A stretch of 64,000 nucleotides of DNA, taken from Novosphingobium sp. (lineage in GTDB: Bacteria; Pseudomonadota; Alphaproteobacteria; Sphingomonadales; Sphingomonadaceae). The stretch is taken from contig JADJYM010000004.1 in NCBI GenBank assembly GCA_016719755.1, positions 288,686 through 352,685 on the forward strand, given 5' to 3'. The translations under genes and the position numbers were made by a program. Position 1 is the first letter of the stretch; the number at the start of each line of letters is the position of its first letter. Below, one piece after another: positions 47,566-57,648 of the stretch. Below the pieces are notes generated by a model that was given only the letters and a program-made list of their open reading frames with translations, was not told the DNA's origin and ran no database searches.

Positions 47566-48441
47566 ATGGCCAAGCCGCTGATCCATCCCAACTGGGACAA
47601 GCCCCGCGCCGGCATCACCGACGGTTTCAGCCTGGAAATGACCGCGAAGGACGAGGCTTCGCTGCGCGATGCCGCGCCGCTGATCCCCGCCGAAACCCCG
47701 GTCGCGATCACCTATCTGCCCGGCGAGGAAGTCGCCGCGCGGGTCGCCGCGACGGTCGCGGTGCGCGAACTGGGGTTTGAGCCGATGCCGCACTTCTCGG
47801 CGCGCCGGATCACCTCGGAGGACGACTTCGAAGGCTATCTGAAGGCGGTGGTCGAACAGGCGGGGGTACGGCGCTGTTTCATCGTCGCGGGCGATCCGCC
47901 AGAGCCGCAAGGGCCCTATTTCGACACCATGGCCCTGATCGAGACCGGCGCGTTCGAGCGCGCCGGGATTACAGCCATCGGCATCGGCGGTCATCCCGAA
48001 GGCCATCCGAACATGAGCGTGGACCAGTGCTGGCAAGTGCTGGAAACCAAGGTCCGCGCGATCGAGGCGCGCGGCATGGCGCCGCTGGTGGTCACCCAGT
48101 TCGGCTTCGATCCCGATGCCTTCCTGGCCTGGCTCAAGGAACTGCGCGCGCGCGGGATCGATTGTCCCGTGCGGATCGGTGTGCCGGGTCCGGCCGGGAT
48201 CAAGCGCCTGCTGGCCTTCGCCGCGCGCTGCGGGGTTGGCGCTTCGGCCAGCGTGATGAAGAAGTACGGGGTGTCGATCGGCAACCTGCTGGGCACCGCC
48301 GGGCCGGACAGGCTGGTCGATGCCTTCGCTGCGGGCCTGGGCGACGAACACGGCCGGGTGCGGCTGCACTTTTACCCCTTCGGCGGAATGGTGAAGACCG
48401 TCGAGTGGATCCGGGATTACAACGCGAAGCACGGGATCTAG
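47566..48441 (+). CDS. metF: Methylenetetrahydrofolate reductase family protein
   Basis: 291 residues of the MTHFR TIM-barrel family. Visible blocks are FSLEMTAKD near the N-terminus, RCFIVAGDPPEPQGPY (the FAD/folate region usually reading GD.P), IGIGGHPEGHP, TQFGFDPDAFLAW and VPGPAGIKRLLAFAARCGVG. It is short and diverged from the E. coli enzyme. In sphingomonad lignin clusters metF lies next to ligM and oxidises 5-methyl-THF to methylene-THF, the reverse of its usual direction, to dispose of the demethylated C1 unit. Position after the O-demethylase gene supports that role. Confidence 0.88.
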   Translation: MAKPLIHPNWDKPRAGITDGFSLEMTAKDEASLRDAAPLIPAETPVAITYLPGEEVAARVAATVAVRELGFEPMPHFSARRITSEDDFEGYLKAVVEQAGVRRCFIVAGDPPEPQGPYFDTMALIETGAFERAGITAIGIGGHPEGHPNMSVDQCWQVLETKVRAIEARGMAPLVVTQFGFDPDAFLAWLKELRARGIDCPVRIGVPGPAGIKRLLAFAARCGVGASASVMKKYGVSIGNLLGTAGPDRLVDAFAAGLGDEHGRVRLHFYPFGGMVKTVEWIRDYNAKHGI

Positions 48442-48481
48442 CGGCACGGCAAGCCCGCTCGCAGGACAGGTTGAGGCGGCA

Positions 48482-48916
48482 ATGCGGTTCTTCTTCTACG
48501 GGACCCTGCTCGACGGCAGCGACAATCCGGTGGCGCGGGATGTCCACGCCCTGCTGTCACCGCTGGGACCAGCCGGGGTGCGCGGCGCGCTCCATGCGGT
48601 TCCGGACACCAACGGCTGGTTCCCCGCGCTGCTGCCCGGTGACGGGCTGGCGCAGGGCAGGCTTTACGAAACCCGGCCCCATTTCTCCCCCGCCGATCTC
48701 GGCCGGATGGACGCGTACGAGGACTTCAATCCGGCCCGGCCCGATGCTTCGCTCTATCTCCGGCGCGAGGTGGAATTGTCGGATGGCGGGACCGCGCAGG
48801 CCTATCTGTTCAACCAGCCGCTGCCGCCCGGTTCGATGCCAATTGCCCATGGCGACTTCCGCCGCTGGCTCGACGAATCCGGCGAAGCCGCTTTCTCCGG
48901 CTTGCGTGAGGCCTGA
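48482..48916 (+). CDS. Gamma-glutamylcyclotransferase-like (AIG2-like) protein
   Basis: 144 residues of the GGCT fold. The family signature FFFYGTLLDG lies at residues 3-12; ALLPGDGLAQGRLYE and the Glu-containing MDAYEDFNP (catalytic Glu position) follow. Members form 5-oxoproline from gamma-glutamyl amines or have unknown small-molecule roles. It stands between metF and rpmI, 40 bases after metF, and marks the boundary of the catabolic island. Whether it is part of the metF transcript cannot be told. Confidence 0.82.
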   Translation: MRFFFYGTLLDGSDNPVARDVHALLSPLGPAGVRGALHAVPDTNGWFPALLPGDGLAQGRLYETRPHFSPADLGRMDAYEDFNPARPDASLYLRREVELSDGGTAQAYLFNQPLPPGSMPIAHGDFRRWLDESGEAAFSGLREA

Positions 48917-49040
48917 ATCGCTTGCCTTTGACCCGATTCGCCGTTAGGGGCGCCCCCTTCATTGACACGGATTCAATGGCCCGCCTGGCTATCTAGGGCT
49001 GCCAGGGCTGGTCGGACGTGTCTCGGACAAGGAGACGAAA

Positions 49041-49244
49041 ATGCCCAAGCTCAAGACGAAGAGCGGCGTCAAGAAGCGCTTCAAGCTCACCGCAACCGGC
49101 AAGATCAAGCACGGCGCGGTTGGCAAGCGTCACCGGCTGATCAGCCACAACGCCAAGTACATCCGCCAGCACCGTCGCACCGACACGATCTCCGACGCTG
49201 ATGCGAAGACGATCAAGAAGTGGGCGCCCTACGGGCTGAACTGA
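49041..49244 (+). CDS. rpmI: 50S ribosomal protein L35
   Basis: 67 residues, highly basic, with the L35 signature [15 protein letters not shown] at the N-terminus and HRLISHNAK in the middle. The ATG follows AAGGAGACGAAA, a strong ribosome site. The usual infC neighbour is not upstream. TTGACA at 48962-48967 could be a -35 element, but no -10 at normal spacing is evident. It is followed at 13 bases by rplT. Confidence 0.98.
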   Translation: MPKLKTKSGVKKRFKLTATGKIKHGAVGKRHRLISHNAKYIRQHRRTDTISDADAKTIKKWAPYGLN

Positions 49245-49257
49245 GGAGTACTGAAGT

Positions 49258-49617
49258 ATGGCACGTGTCAAAAGGGGTGTTACCACCCGCGCCAAGCACA
49301 AGAACATTCTGGAACAGGCCAAGGGTTACCGCGGTCGCCGGAAGAACACGATCCGCGTTGCGCGCCAGGCCGTCGAAAAGGCCGGCCAGTACGCCTATCG
49401 CGACCGCAAGGTTAAGAAGCGGACCTTCCGCGCCCTGTGGATCCAGCGCATCAACGCCGCGGTCCGCGCCGAAGGCCTGACCTATTCGCAGTTCATCCAC
49501 GGCGCCAAGCTGGCGGGCATCGAGCTCGACCGCAAGGCGATGGCCGATCTGGCGATGAACGAAGGCGGCGTGTTCACTGCGGTGATCGCGCAGGCGAAGG
49601 CCGCGCTGCCGGCCTGA
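49258..49617 (+). CDS. rplT: 50S ribosomal protein L20
   Basis: 119 residues with the L20 signature: [56 protein letters not shown] and [15 protein letters not shown]. It binds 23S rRNA early in 50S assembly. It is cotranscribed with rpmI and followed by a strong terminator, so the ribosomal pair is a closed unit. Confidence 0.98.
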   Translation: MARVKRGVTTRAKHKNILEQAKGYRGRRKNTIRVARQAVEKAGQYAYRDRKVKKRTFRALWIQRINAAVRAEGLTYSQFIHGAKLAGIELDRKAMADLAMNEGGVFTAVIAQAKAALPA

Positions 49618-49643
49618 TCCGCCGTACAGTTCAGCCACAAAAA

Positions 49644-49678
49644 GGGCGCGGATGGCACTGCTATCCGCGCCCTTTTTT
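49644..49678 (+). terminator. Rho-independent terminator after rplT
   Basis: GGGCGCGGAT and ATCCGCGCCC form a perfect stem around GGCACTGCT, followed by TTTTTT and preceded by an A-run. It lies 26 bases after the rplT stop. Confidence 0.95.
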
Positions 49679-49781
49679 CTGCAAAGCCTTCGCAATAACC
49701 GCTTGCCCCGCCTGCCCTTAATGGGCCATTTGCTAAGGCCTTAGCGACAGTCCGCGCCGGGCTGGATCAGGGGTCGGCCAG

Positions 49782-50672
49782 GTGATCAAGCAAGCCATCG
49801 TCGATGCGGTCAGCGTACGGTTTTTCATGCCGTCGCCCGCGCTCGCCCCCTACATCACCACGTACTACCTGGTCGAGGTAAGCCTGCCCGATGACCTGGC
49901 CGTGGTGGAGGACTGGCTCCATCCCGAATGGGGCAACCTGCGCATAACAAAAGGCGGTAACTGGCAGGCGGCGATTGGCGCCGGTGATCTGGTCGATGGA
50001 CCGCGCGTGGTCGCCTCCGGTCCAACCAGCTATTGCGCGCACTTCACCATGCGGCGGGGCCGGTTCTGGGGCATCGGCCTGCTGCCCGCCGGGTGGGCGC
50101 GGTTCGTCAATGCCCCGGCCGATGCCCATTCCGACAGTTTCTGCGATGCAACGGCCGATCCGGCTTTTTCCGCCCTGACCGGCCTGGCCGATTGCGTGAA
50201 CGATCACACGCCGGACCCCGCTGCCGAGGCCGCGCGATTTGACGCATATTTGTGCGATCTGCTGGAACGGCGCCCGCAATCGGCGGCGGAACAGCGGATC
50301 CAGCAGGCCCATGCCCTGCTGGTCAACCACGCGGTTACCTCGGTCGGGGAGATGGCCGAACAGCTGGCTATGTCGCCGCGCTCGCTCGAACGGCTCAGCC
50401 TGCGCGCCTTCGGCTTTGCCCCCAAGCTGCTGCTGCGCCGCCAGCGCTTTCTGCGCAGCCTGGCGCAGTTCATGCTCGACCCATCACTGTCATGGATCAG
50501 GACGCTGGACTGGCACTATGTCGACCAGGCCCACTTCGTGCGCGACTTCAAGCGGTTCATGACGATGAGCCCGTCGGCCTATGCCGCGCTTGACCATCCC
50601 GTGCTGCGCGCGGCGGCCCAGGCCCGCGCAGCGGCCGCGGGCGAGGCAATGCAGGTTCTGCACCGCCCCTGA
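49782..50672 (+). CDS. AraC family regulator, tandem paralogue 1
   Basis: 296 residues. The N-terminal domain shares HPEWGNLR, ASGPTSYCAHF and FWGIGLLPAGWARFV with its neighbour. The C-terminal AraC domain (residues about 180-275) has the HTH SVGEMAEQLAMSPRSLERL and FGFAPKLLLRRQRFLRSL. GTG at 49782 is the start; the ribosome site is weak. The N-terminal sensor type is common in proteobacterial AraC regulators of unknown ligand. It sits between rplT and pheS, where these genes are often adjacent, so it and the next gene look like an insertion. Confidence 0.87.
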   Translation: MIKQAIVDAVSVRFFMPSPALAPYITTYYLVEVSLPDDLAVVEDWLHPEWGNLRITKGGNWQAAIGAGDLVDGPRVVASGPTSYCAHFTMRRGRFWGIGLLPAGWARFVNAPADAHSDSFCDATADPAFSALTGLADCVNDHTPDPAAEAARFDAYLCDLLERRPQSAAEQRIQQAHALLVNHAVTSVGEMAEQLAMSPRSLERLSLRAFGFAPKLLLRRQRFLRSLAQFMLDPSLSWIRTLDWHYVDQAHFVRDFKRFMTMSPSAYAALDHPVLRAAAQARAAAAGEAMQVLHRP

Positions 50673-50742
50673 TCGCGCTTGCCAAGCTGGCCGCGCGGCG
50701 GCAGAGTTCAGGGCTACAACATAAGATTCAGGGATACCTTCG

Positions 50743-51624
50743 GTGGCGCACGATGTTGCAGTAAGAGTGCGGTTCTGCCAGCCGCCGGAAGACCTGCAGC
50801 GGTACTTCACGACTTTCTATGCGGCCGAGATCGACCTGGCCGGGGATGCCCGGATCAGTGACGCGCTGCACCCGGAATGGGCCAACCTGCGCTTTTTCAG
50901 CGGCGATGCTCCCGATGCCGCGATCGAGGGGCACGGGACGCTGTCTGGCGCGCATTTCGTCGCTACCGGTCCCAGTTCGCGCTGCACCCATTTCACCATC
51001 GGCAAGACCCGGTTCTGGGGGATCGGTCTGCTTCCACTCGGCTGGGCGCGGTTCGTTGGTGCCCCGGCATCGGCCCATGCCAACCTGCTCGCCGATGGCA
51101 GGCACCACGGCACTTTCGCGCACTTCCTGCCCCTGGCCGGGCAATTGTTCAGCGGCCAGGTCGACGAGGAAAGCGAATTCGCGCGGATCGTCAGCTATTT
51201 CCGCACGCTGCCCGCACCGGCGGGCATGAGCGAAGAGCGGATCGTCGCGATCCATCAGGCGGTGATCGATCCGGCCATTTCCACGGTCACCCAGCTGGTC
51301 GAAAGGGTTGGCGCGAGCCAGCGGACGATCGAGCGCACCTGCCAGCAGGCCTTCGGGTTTTCACCCAAGCTGCTGCTGCGGCGCCAGCGTTTCATGCGCA
51401 GCCTGACCCAGTTCATGCTCGATCCCTCGCTCAAGTGGATCGGCGCGCTGGATGGCAGCTATCACGACCAGGCCCAGTTCGTGCGCGATTTCCACGAATT
51501 CATGGGCATGACCCCGCGCGACTATGCGGCCCGGCCCCACCCGATCCTGGAAACCTTCATGCACGAGCGTGACCGCGTGCGCGGCGCCGCCGTGCAGACG
51601 CTCGACCGGCCGGCCGCGCGCTAA
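50743..51624 (+). CDS. AraC family regulator, tandem paralogue 2
   Basis: 293 residues, clearly a duplicate of the preceding gene: HPEWANLRFF, ATGPSSRCTHF, FWGIGLLPLGWARFVGAP and FGFSPKLLLRRQRFMRSLTQFMLDPS line up one to one. The HTH is TVTQLVERVGASQRTIERT. The 5' flank holds GATTCAGGGATACC before the GTG start, with no strong ribosome site. The two regulators differ most in the middle, between about residues 130 and 180. No target can be inferred from the neighbourhood. Confidence 0.87.
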   Translation: MAHDVAVRVRFCQPPEDLQRYFTTFYAAEIDLAGDARISDALHPEWANLRFFSGDAPDAAIEGHGTLSGAHFVATGPSSRCTHFTIGKTRFWGIGLLPLGWARFVGAPASAHANLLADGRHHGTFAHFLPLAGQLFSGQVDEESEFARIVSYFRTLPAPAGMSEERIVAIHQAVIDPAISTVTQLVERVGASQRTIERTCQQAFGFSPKLLLRRQRFMRSLTQFMLDPSLKWIGALDGSYHDQAQFVRDFHEFMGMTPRDYAARPHPILETFMHERDRVRGAAVQTLDRPAAR

Positions 51625-51697
51625 ACCCCTTTGACCGCGCGCGCGGCGCGGCTAAAGGCGCTGCTTCAACCCCGGGCAGCAGGCGGAACGACAGGCA

Positions 51698-52795
51698 GTG
51701 GACTACGCAGCAACAGGTGAACAGGCATTGGCGCGGATCGCCGCGGCCACCGACCTTGACTCGCTGGAGAAGCTGCGGGTCGAATTCCTGGGCAAGCAGG
51801 GCTCGATTTCCGGCCTGCTCAAGACCCTGGGCGCCATGTCGCCCGATGAACGCCAGACCACCGGACCGAAGATCCACGCCCTGCGCGAAAGCGTGACCGA
51901 GGCGCTGACCGCGCGCAAGGCCGGGCTGGAACAGGCCGCGCTCGATGCGCGCCTGGCGGCCGAGAACATCGATCTGTCCCTGCCCGCGCCCGAAGCCCCG
52001 CGCGGCTCGATCCACCCGGTCAGCCAGGTGCTGGACGAACTGGCGGAAATCTTCGCCGACATGGGCTTTGCCGTGGCCACCGGGCCGGAGATCGAGGACG
52101 ACTGGCACAATTTCACTGCGCTCAACATCCCCGAAAGCCACCCGGCGCGGGCAATGCATGACACCTTCTACTTCCCGGACAAGGATGCCGAAGGCCGCGC
52201 CATGCTGCTGCGCACCCACACCAGCCCGGTGCAGATCCGCTCGATGCTGCGCGATGGCGCGCCGATCCGGATCATCGCGCCGGGCCGCGTCTACCGCTCT
52301 GACAGCGACGCCACCCACACGCCCATGTTCCATCAGGTCGAAGGGTTGGTGATCGACAAGGGCATTCATCTGGGCCACCTCAAGTGGACGCTGGAAACCT
52401 TCCTCAAGGCCTTCTTCGAGCGTGACGACATCGTCCTGCGCCTGCGCCCCAGCTATTTCCCCTTCACCGAGCCTTCGGTCGAAGTGGATGTCGGCTTCGC
52501 AATTCAGAACGGCAAGCGGGTGCTGGGCGGCAGCGGCGATGCCCCGGGGCACGGCTGGATGGAACTGCTCGGCTCCGGCATGGTCAACCGCAAGGTGATC
52601 GCGGCGGGCGGGCTTGATCCCGATGAATGGCAGGGCTTCGCCTTCGGCATCGGGGTCGACCGGATCGCCATGCTCAAATACGGGATGGACGATCTGCGCG
52701 CCTTCTTCGATGGCGACGTGCGCTGGCTGCAGCACTATGGCTTCTCGCCGCTTGACGTTCCGACCCTCTCGGCTGGCGTGGGAGCAGCGGCATGA
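51698..52795 (+). CDS. pheS: Phenylalanine-tRNA ligase alpha subunit
   Basis: 365 residues. N-terminal coiled-coil region (residues 1-95), then the class II core: motif 1 region [21 protein letters not shown], motif 2 [26 protein letters not shown], and motif 3 [20 protein letters not shown]. Charges tRNA-Phe as alpha2-beta2 with PheT. GTG start at 51698 gives the normal N-terminus. The stop overlaps pheT by ATGA. Confidence 0.98.
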   Translation: MDYAATGEQALARIAAATDLDSLEKLRVEFLGKQGSISGLLKTLGAMSPDERQTTGPKIHALRESVTEALTARKAGLEQAALDARLAAENIDLSLPAPEAPRGSIHPVSQVLDELAEIFADMGFAVATGPEIEDDWHNFTALNIPESHPARAMHDTFYFPDKDAEGRAMLLRTHTSPVQIRSMLRDGAPIRIIAPGRVYRSDSDATHTPMFHQVEGLVIDKGIHLGHLKWTLETFLKAFFERDDIVLRLRPSYFPFTEPSVEVDVGFAIQNGKRVLGGSGDAPGHGWMELLGSGMVNRKVIAAGGLDPDEWQGFAFGIGVDRIAMLKYGMDDLRAFFDGDVRWLQHYGFSPLDVPTLSAGVGAAA

Positions 52796-55185
52796 AGTTC
52801 TCGCTTTCCTGGCTGAAGGACCACCTCGACACCACCGCCAGCGCGGAAGAGATCGCGGCCACGCTCAACGCCATCGGGCTTGAGGTCGAAGGGGTGGAGA
52901 ACCCCGCCGAGAAGCTTGCGGGCTTCCGGATCGCCAAGGTGCTTACGGCCGAGCGGCATCCCAATGCCGACAAGCTGCAGGTGTTGAGCGTCGATACTGG
53001 CGATGGCCAGCCGCTGCAGGTCGTCTGCGGCGCGCCCAATGCCCGCGCGGGGCTGATGGGCGTGCTCGGCCTGCCCGGCGCGGTGGTGCCCGCGGGCGGG
53101 TTCGAACTCAAGAAGAGCGCGATCCGCGGCGTTGAATCCAACGGCATGATGTGTTCCAGCCGCGAACTGGACCTGGGCGACGATCACGCCGGGATCATCG
53201 AGCTGCCCGCCGATGCGCCGGTCGGCATGGCCTTCGCCGATTACCAGGGCGCCGACCCGGTGTTCGACGTGGCGATCACGCCGAACCGGCCTGACTGCAT
53301 GGGCGTCTACGGAATCGCCCGCGATCTTGCGGCTGCCGGACTTGGCACGCTGAAGCCGATTGCCGTGCAAAGCGTCAACGGCAGCTTTGACTGCCCGACC
53401 GAAATCCGCACCGACGATCCCGAGGGCTGTCCGGCATTCTATGGCCGCGTCATTCGCGGCGTAAGCAACGGCGCCTCGCCCGAATGGATGCAGGCGCGGC
53501 TGAAGAGCGCGGGCCAGCGTCCGATCTCCGCGCTGGTCGACATCACCAACTACGTGATGCTCAGCTTTGGCCGCCCGGCCCATGCCTATGACCTTGCACA
53601 GCTGACCGGCGCGATCTTCGCGCGGCGGGCGCAGGACGGTGAACACGTGCTGGCACTCAACGGCAAGGAATATGCGCTCGACGCGGGCATGACCGTGATC
53701 GCCGACGAGGCCGGGGTGCACGATATCGCCGGGATCATGGGCGGCGAGCATTCGGGCTGCTCCGAAACCACCACCGACGTGCTGCTGGAGGTCGCCTATT
53801 TCGATCCAGTGCGGATCGGGGATACGGGCCGCAAGCTCAATCTGACTTCCGATGCCCGCCAACGGTTCGAGCGCGGGGTTGATCCGGCTTTCCTGGACAA
53901 GGGACTGGACCTCCTGACCCAGCTGATCCTCGAGATCTGCGGCGGTGAAGTATCGCGCGTGGTGCGCGCCGGGACCCCGCCAAGCGGGGCCAAGGTCGTG
54001 CCTTATCACCCCAGCCTTGCGCTCCAGCTGGGCGGGGTGGCGATTGCTGACGAGGCGCAGAAGGCGACCCTTGCCGCACTTGGCTTTGGCATGGATGCGC
54101 GCTGGAACGTGATCGTGCCGAGCTGGCGCCCGGACGTCGACGGCGCTGCCGACATCGTCGAGGAAGTGGTCCGCATCCACGGGATCGACAATGTCGAAAG
54201 CGTTCCCCTGCCCCGCACCGATGGCGTCGCGCGGCCGACCGCCACACCGTCGCAGAAGCTGGAGCGCCGCCTGCGCCGCGCCGCTGCCGCGCGCGGCCTG
54301 AATGAGGCGGTGACCTGGTCGTTCCTGCCCGAGGCCGAGGCTGAAGCCTTTGCCGAGGGCAACGGCGGGCTGTGGGTGCTCGCCAACCCGATCAGCGAGG
54401 ACATGAAGGCGATGCGTCCCTCGCTGCTGCCTGGCCTGTTGGCTGCCTCGCGCCGCAATCTCGATCGCGGCGCTTCCGGCCTGCGGCTGTTCGAGCTTGG
54501 CCGCCGCTATCTGCGCGGGGACAAGGGCCACAGCGACGAACGCCTGACGCTGGGCGCGGTGCTGGCGGGCGAAAAGACCCCGCGCGGCTGGGCGAGTGGC
54601 AAGGCGCAGGTCTTCGACGCTTATGACGCCAAGGCCGAGGCACTGGCCTTGCTGGCCGAAGCCGGCGCTCCGGTCGACAACCTGCAGGTGATGGCCGAGG
54701 CTGGTGCGCAGTTCCACCCCGGCCAGTCGGCCACGCTGCGGCTTGGCCCCAAGACCGTGCTGGCGCGCTTCGGGATGCTTCACCCCGCGATCCTGAAGGC
54801 ATTCGACATCGATGTGCCGGTCGCTGCGGTCGAGCTGTTCCTCGATGCGATTCCGGCCAAGCGCGGCGCGCCCACTTTCGCCCGCGCCGCCTATGCCACG
54901 CCGCCGCTCCAGGCGGTGACGCGCGACTTCGCCTTCCTGGTGGACGCGGCGCTGCCGGCGGGCGATCTGGTCCGCACGGTCCGGGGCGCGGACAAGGCCA
55001 ACGTGGTCGCCGCGCGGCTGTTCGACGATTTCCGGGGCCAGGGCGTGCCGGACGGGCAGAAGAGCCTCGCCATCGAGGTGACGCTGCAACCCGGCGAGAA
55101 GAGCTATGACGAGGCCGAGCTCAAGGCGATCGCCGAGAAGATCACGGCGGCGGCGGCCAAGCTGGGTGCGGTGCTGCGGGGCTGA
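52792..55185 (+). CDS. pheT: Phenylalanine-tRNA ligase beta subunit
   Basis: 797 residues, normal length. The N-terminal EMAP-like tRNA-binding domain (residues about 40-150, [15 protein letters not shown]), the B3/B4 editing domain ([25 protein letters not shown]), the B5 domain, the catalytic-like core, and the C-terminal anticodon-binding FDX-ACB domain ([20 protein letters not shown] to the end) are all recognisable. It is coupled to pheS. Confidence 0.98.
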   Translation: MKFSLSWLKDHLDTTASAEEIAATLNAIGLEVEGVENPAEKLAGFRIAKVLTAERHPNADKLQVLSVDTGDGQPLQVVCGAPNARAGLMGVLGLPGAVVPAGGFELKKSAIRGVESNGMMCSSRELDLGDDHAGIIELPADAPVGMAFADYQGADPVFDVAITPNRPDCMGVYGIARDLAAAGLGTLKPIAVQSVNGSFDCPTEIRTDDPEGCPAFYGRVIRGVSNGASPEWMQARLKSAGQRPISALVDITNYVMLSFGRPAHAYDLAQLTGAIFARRAQDGEHVLALNGKEYALDAGMTVIADEAGVHDIAGIMGGEHSGCSETTTDVLLEVAYFDPVRIGDTGRKLNLTSDARQRFERGVDPAFLDKGLDLLTQLILEICGGEVSRVVRAGTPPSGAKVVPYHPSLALQLGGVAIADEAQKATLAALGFGMDARWNVIVPSWRPDVDGAADIVEEVVRIHGIDNVESVPLPRTDGVARPTATPSQKLERRLRRAAAARGLNEAVTWSFLPEAEAEAFAEGNGGLWVLANPISEDMKAMRPSLLPGLLAASRRNLDRGASGLRLFELGRRYLRGDKGHSDERLTLGAVLAGEKTPRGWASGKAQVFDAYDAKAEALALLAEAGAPVDNLQVMAEAGAQFHPGQSATLRLGPKTVLARFGMLHPAILKAFDIDVPVAAVELFLDAIPAKRGAPTFARAAYATPPLQAVTRDFAFLVDAALPAGDLVRTVRGADKANVVAARLFDDFRGQGVPDGQKSLAIEVTLQPGEKSYDEAELKAIAEKITAAAAKLGAVLRG

Positions 55186-55261
55186 TCCCCACAGCGCGGC
55201 GCCGCGCGCACCGGAAGCGCAGAAGGCTGCCGTTCGCAGCCCGGCATGGGGCAAATAGCGG

Positions 55262-56335
55262 CTAGGAGGCCCCGCACTGCCCCCGGTGCAGCAGCTTGTG
55301 ATCCGCCAGCACCAGCGCCATCATCGCTTCCACCACCGGCACGCCGCGAATGCCGACGCAGGGGTCGTGGCGGCCCTTGGTGAACATCTCCGCTGCCTCA
55401 CCGTCACGCGTGATCGTTTGCTGCGGAGTGAGGATCGAGCTGGTCGGCTTGAAGGCGACGCGCACCACCACCGGCTGGCCGGTTGAAATCCCGCCCGCGA
55501 TCCCGCCCGCGTGGTTGGCCAGAAATTCCGGACTTCCTTCGCCGGGCCGCATCGGATCGGCGTTCTGCTCGCCGGTCAGCCGCGCGGCGGCGAAGCCATC
55601 GCCGATTTCGACGCCCTTGACCGCGTTGATCCCCATCATGCCTGCCGCAAGGTCGGCATCGAGCTTGCCATAAAGCGGCGCCCCCCACCCGGCGGGAACG
55701 CCGGTGGCGACGCATTCGACCACCGCGCCGACCGAGGACCCGGCCTTTCGCGCATCATCGACGATCTTTTCCCAGCGCGCCGCCGCTGCCGCATCGGGGC
55801 AGAAGAACGGGTTGTTGCGGATTTCGCCCGCGTCGAAATTGGCCGGATCAATCGCATCGCCGCCAATTTCCGAAACGTAGCCGACAATCGCCACTTCGGG
55901 GATCACCAGCCGCGCGACAGCCCCCGCCGCGACCCGCGCCGCCGTTTCGCGCGCGCTGGAACGTCCGCCGCCACGATAGTCGCGGAACCCGTACTTGGCG
56001 TCATAGGCATAGTCGGCATGACCCGGGCGATAGGCCTTGGCGACTTCGGAATAGTCCTTCGAACGCTGGTCGACATTCTCGATCATCAGGCTGATCGGGG
56101 TGCCGGTGGAGCGCCCTTCGAACACGCCTGAAAGGATCCGCACCGCGTCGGGTTCCTGCCGCTGGGTGGTGAACTTCGACTGGCCCGGACGGCGCGCATC
56201 GAGGAACGGCTGGATCGCGGCCTCGCTGATCTCCAGCCCCGGCGGGCACCCGTCAACCACCGCGCCCAGCGCCGGACCGTGGCTTTCGCCCCAGGTGGTG
56301 AAGCGCAGCAGGCGCCCGAAGGTGTTGATCGACAT
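55262..56335 (-). CDS. aroC: Chorismate synthase
   Basis: 357 residues. Signature 1 is [13 protein letters not shown] near residues 10-22, signature 2 is [18 protein letters not shown], and [16 protein letters not shown] near 245 is family-specific. Converts EPSP to chorismate with reduced FMN as cofactor, last step of the shikimate pathway. ATG at 56335 places the normal N-terminus ([12 protein letters not shown]). It converges on pheT with a small GGCTGC/GCAGCC hairpin in the gap (55225-55241). Confidence 0.97.
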   Translation of the reverse strand: MSINTFGRLLRFTTWGESHGPALGAVVDGCPPGLEISEAAIQPFLDARRPGQSKFTTQRQEPDAVRILSGVFEGRSTGTPISLMIENVDQRSKDYSEVAKAYRPGHADYAYDAKYGFRDYRGGGRSSARETAARVAAGAVARLVIPEVAIVGYVSEIGGDAIDPANFDAGEIRNNPFFCPDAAAAARWEKIVDDARKAGSSVGAVVECVATGVPAGWGAPLYGKLDADLAAGMMGINAVKGVEIGDGFAAARLTGEQNADPMRPGEGSPEFLANHAGGIAGGISTGQPVVVRVAFKPTSSILTPQQTITRDGEAAEMFTKGRHDPCVGIRGVPVVEAMMALVLADHKLLHRGQCGAS

Positions 56336-56396
56336 GGGCCACGCTTTGGCCAAAAATGGTGGACGGCGCAAGCACGCCGCCGTTAGGCTGCGGTCC

Positions 56397-56708
56397 ATGT
56401 TCCTCGTCGTCTTCCGCAACCGCAAGCGCGCCGACATCGACGCCGCTGCCTATTCCATCGACGCACAGCGCATGGAAGACCTCGCCCGCGCCCAGCCGGG
56501 CTTCCTCTCGTTCAAGAGCTACGTGGCTGATGACGGCGAAGTGATCGCGCTGTCCGAATGGGCCGATGCCGCCTCCGCCCGCGCCTGGGGCGCGCAGGCC
56601 GAACACGCCGAGGTCCAGCGGCGCGGGCGCGAGGGCTATTACGCCGAATACACACTCTACACCTGCGAAAACCCGCGCACCCACCAGTTCGATGGAAACG
56701 GCGAATGA
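56397..56708 (+). CDS. Antibiotic-biosynthesis-monooxygenase (ABM) domain protein
   Basis: 103 residues with the dimeric alpha/beta-barrel ABM fold: [10 protein letters not shown], a helix with [20 protein letters not shown], then [16 protein letters not shown] and EYTLYTC. Such proteins oxidise small aromatics or act in haem or quinone turnover, but many have no known role. It overlaps the following ArsC-like gene by four bases and is first in a five-gene rightward set ending at 58172. Confidence 0.78.
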   Translation: MFLVVFRNRKRADIDAAAYSIDAQRMEDLARAQPGFLSFKSYVADDGEVIALSEWADAASARAWGAQAEHAEVQRRGREGYYAEYTLYTCENPRTHQFDGNGE

Positions 56709-57052
56709 CGATCACGCTCTACGGCATCCCCAACTGCGACACCGTGAAGAAGGCCCGCAAGTGGCTGGACGAGCGGGGGACCGCCTATACCTTTTACGAC
56801 TACAAGAAGGCTGGGGCAGACCCCGAAAGACTGGCCGCATGGTGCGAGGCGCTGGGCTGGGACAAGGTGCTAAACCGCGCGGGCACCACCTTCCGCAAGC
56901 TGCCCGAGGAGCAGCGCGAAGGGCTGGATCAGGCGCGGGCAATCGCGCTGATGGTGGAAAATCCCAGTTGCATCAAACGCCCCATCGTCGAATATCCCGG
57001 CGGAATCCTGCTGGGGTTCAGGGAGGGTGAATGGACGGCCTTGCAGGGATGA
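56705..57052 (+). CDS. ArsC/Spx family protein (YffB-like)
   Basis: 115 residues of thioredoxin fold, ArsC/YffB type. The active-site-like Cys is in GIPNCDTVKKARKWLDE (residues 7-23), and KRPIVEYPGG is the conserved cis-Pro region. A single N-terminal Cys without a CxxC motif fits the YffB/Spx subgroup rather than true arsenate reductase, and no ars genes are nearby. It overlaps both neighbours. Confidence 0.85.
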   Translation: MTITLYGIPNCDTVKKARKWLDERGTAYTFYDYKKAGADPERLAAWCEALGWDKVLNRAGTTFRKLPEEQREGLDQARAIALMVENPSCIKRPIVEYPGGILLGFREGEWTALQG

Positions 57053-57648
57053 CCTTTGCCGAGTGGATGTCGGCGCTCGAATGGGTGGCGGCGGGGCTTG
57101 GCCTGATCAACATCGCCCTGCTGGTGTTCCGCAGCGTGTGGAACTACGCCTTCGGCATCGCTTCGGTGGCGATCTACATCTTCGTGTTCTTCGAAACCCG
57201 GCTCTACGCCGAATCCGGCCTGCAGGTGTTCTTCGTGCTGGCCCAGGCCTGGGGCTGGTACCTGTGGCTGAAAGTGGGGGACGAGGACAGCCGCGTGCCG
57301 GTGCGCTGGCTTGACTGGCAGAGCCGCGCGGTGTGGCTGGCGGTTACCGCCGCACTTAGCCTCAACCTTGGCTGGGTGATGCACCGCTTCACCGATGCGG
57401 CCATGCCCTATGCCGACAGCGCCATTGCCGGGGCAAGCGTCGCGGCGCAGATCCTGCTCGCCTATCGCCGGATCGAGAACTGGGTACTGTGGATCGCGAT
57501 CGATATCGGCGCGGTCGCGCTTTACATCGACCGCGGGCTTTACCCCACTGCCGGGCTTTACGGCGGGATGCTGGTGATGAGCCTGTTCGGCCTGCGCGAA
57601 TGGGTGATCGCCGCGCGCGGCAAGTCTTCCCAGCCTTCCCCGGCGTGA
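57031..57648 (+). CDS. pnuC: Nicotinamide riboside transporter
   Basis: 205 residues with about seven membrane segments and the PnuC pattern: FRSVWNYAFGIASVAIYIFVFFETRLYAE, VFFVLAQAWGWYLW, and ENWVLWIAIDIGAVALYI in the second half. ATG at 57031 is chosen over 57049 because GGGAGG lies five bases upstream; this gives a 22-base overlap with the preceding gene. It imports nicotinamide riboside. The next gene encodes the kinase partner, so this is an NAD salvage pair. Confidence 0.92.
   Translation: MDGLAGMTFAEWMSALEWVAAGLGLINIALLVFRSVWNYAFGIASVAIYIFVFFETRLYAESGLQVFFVLAQAWGWYLWLKVGDEDSRVPVRWLDWQSRAVWLAVTAALSLNLGWVMHRFTDAAMPYADSAIAGASVAAQILLAYRRIENWVLWIAIDIGAVALYIDRGLYPTAGLYGGMLVMSLFGLREWVIAARGKSSQPSPA

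Noticed and set aside
48962-48995. TTGACA with TATCTA as a promoter of rpmI
   Set aside because: The spacer is 22 bases, too long for a normal sigma-70 promoter; only the -35-like hexamer is mentioned.
52735-55254. Long leftward frame opposite pheT, and similar frames opposite pheS, katG and metF
   Set aside because: They mirror well-identified housekeeping genes, lack ribosome sites and have no recognisable motifs.
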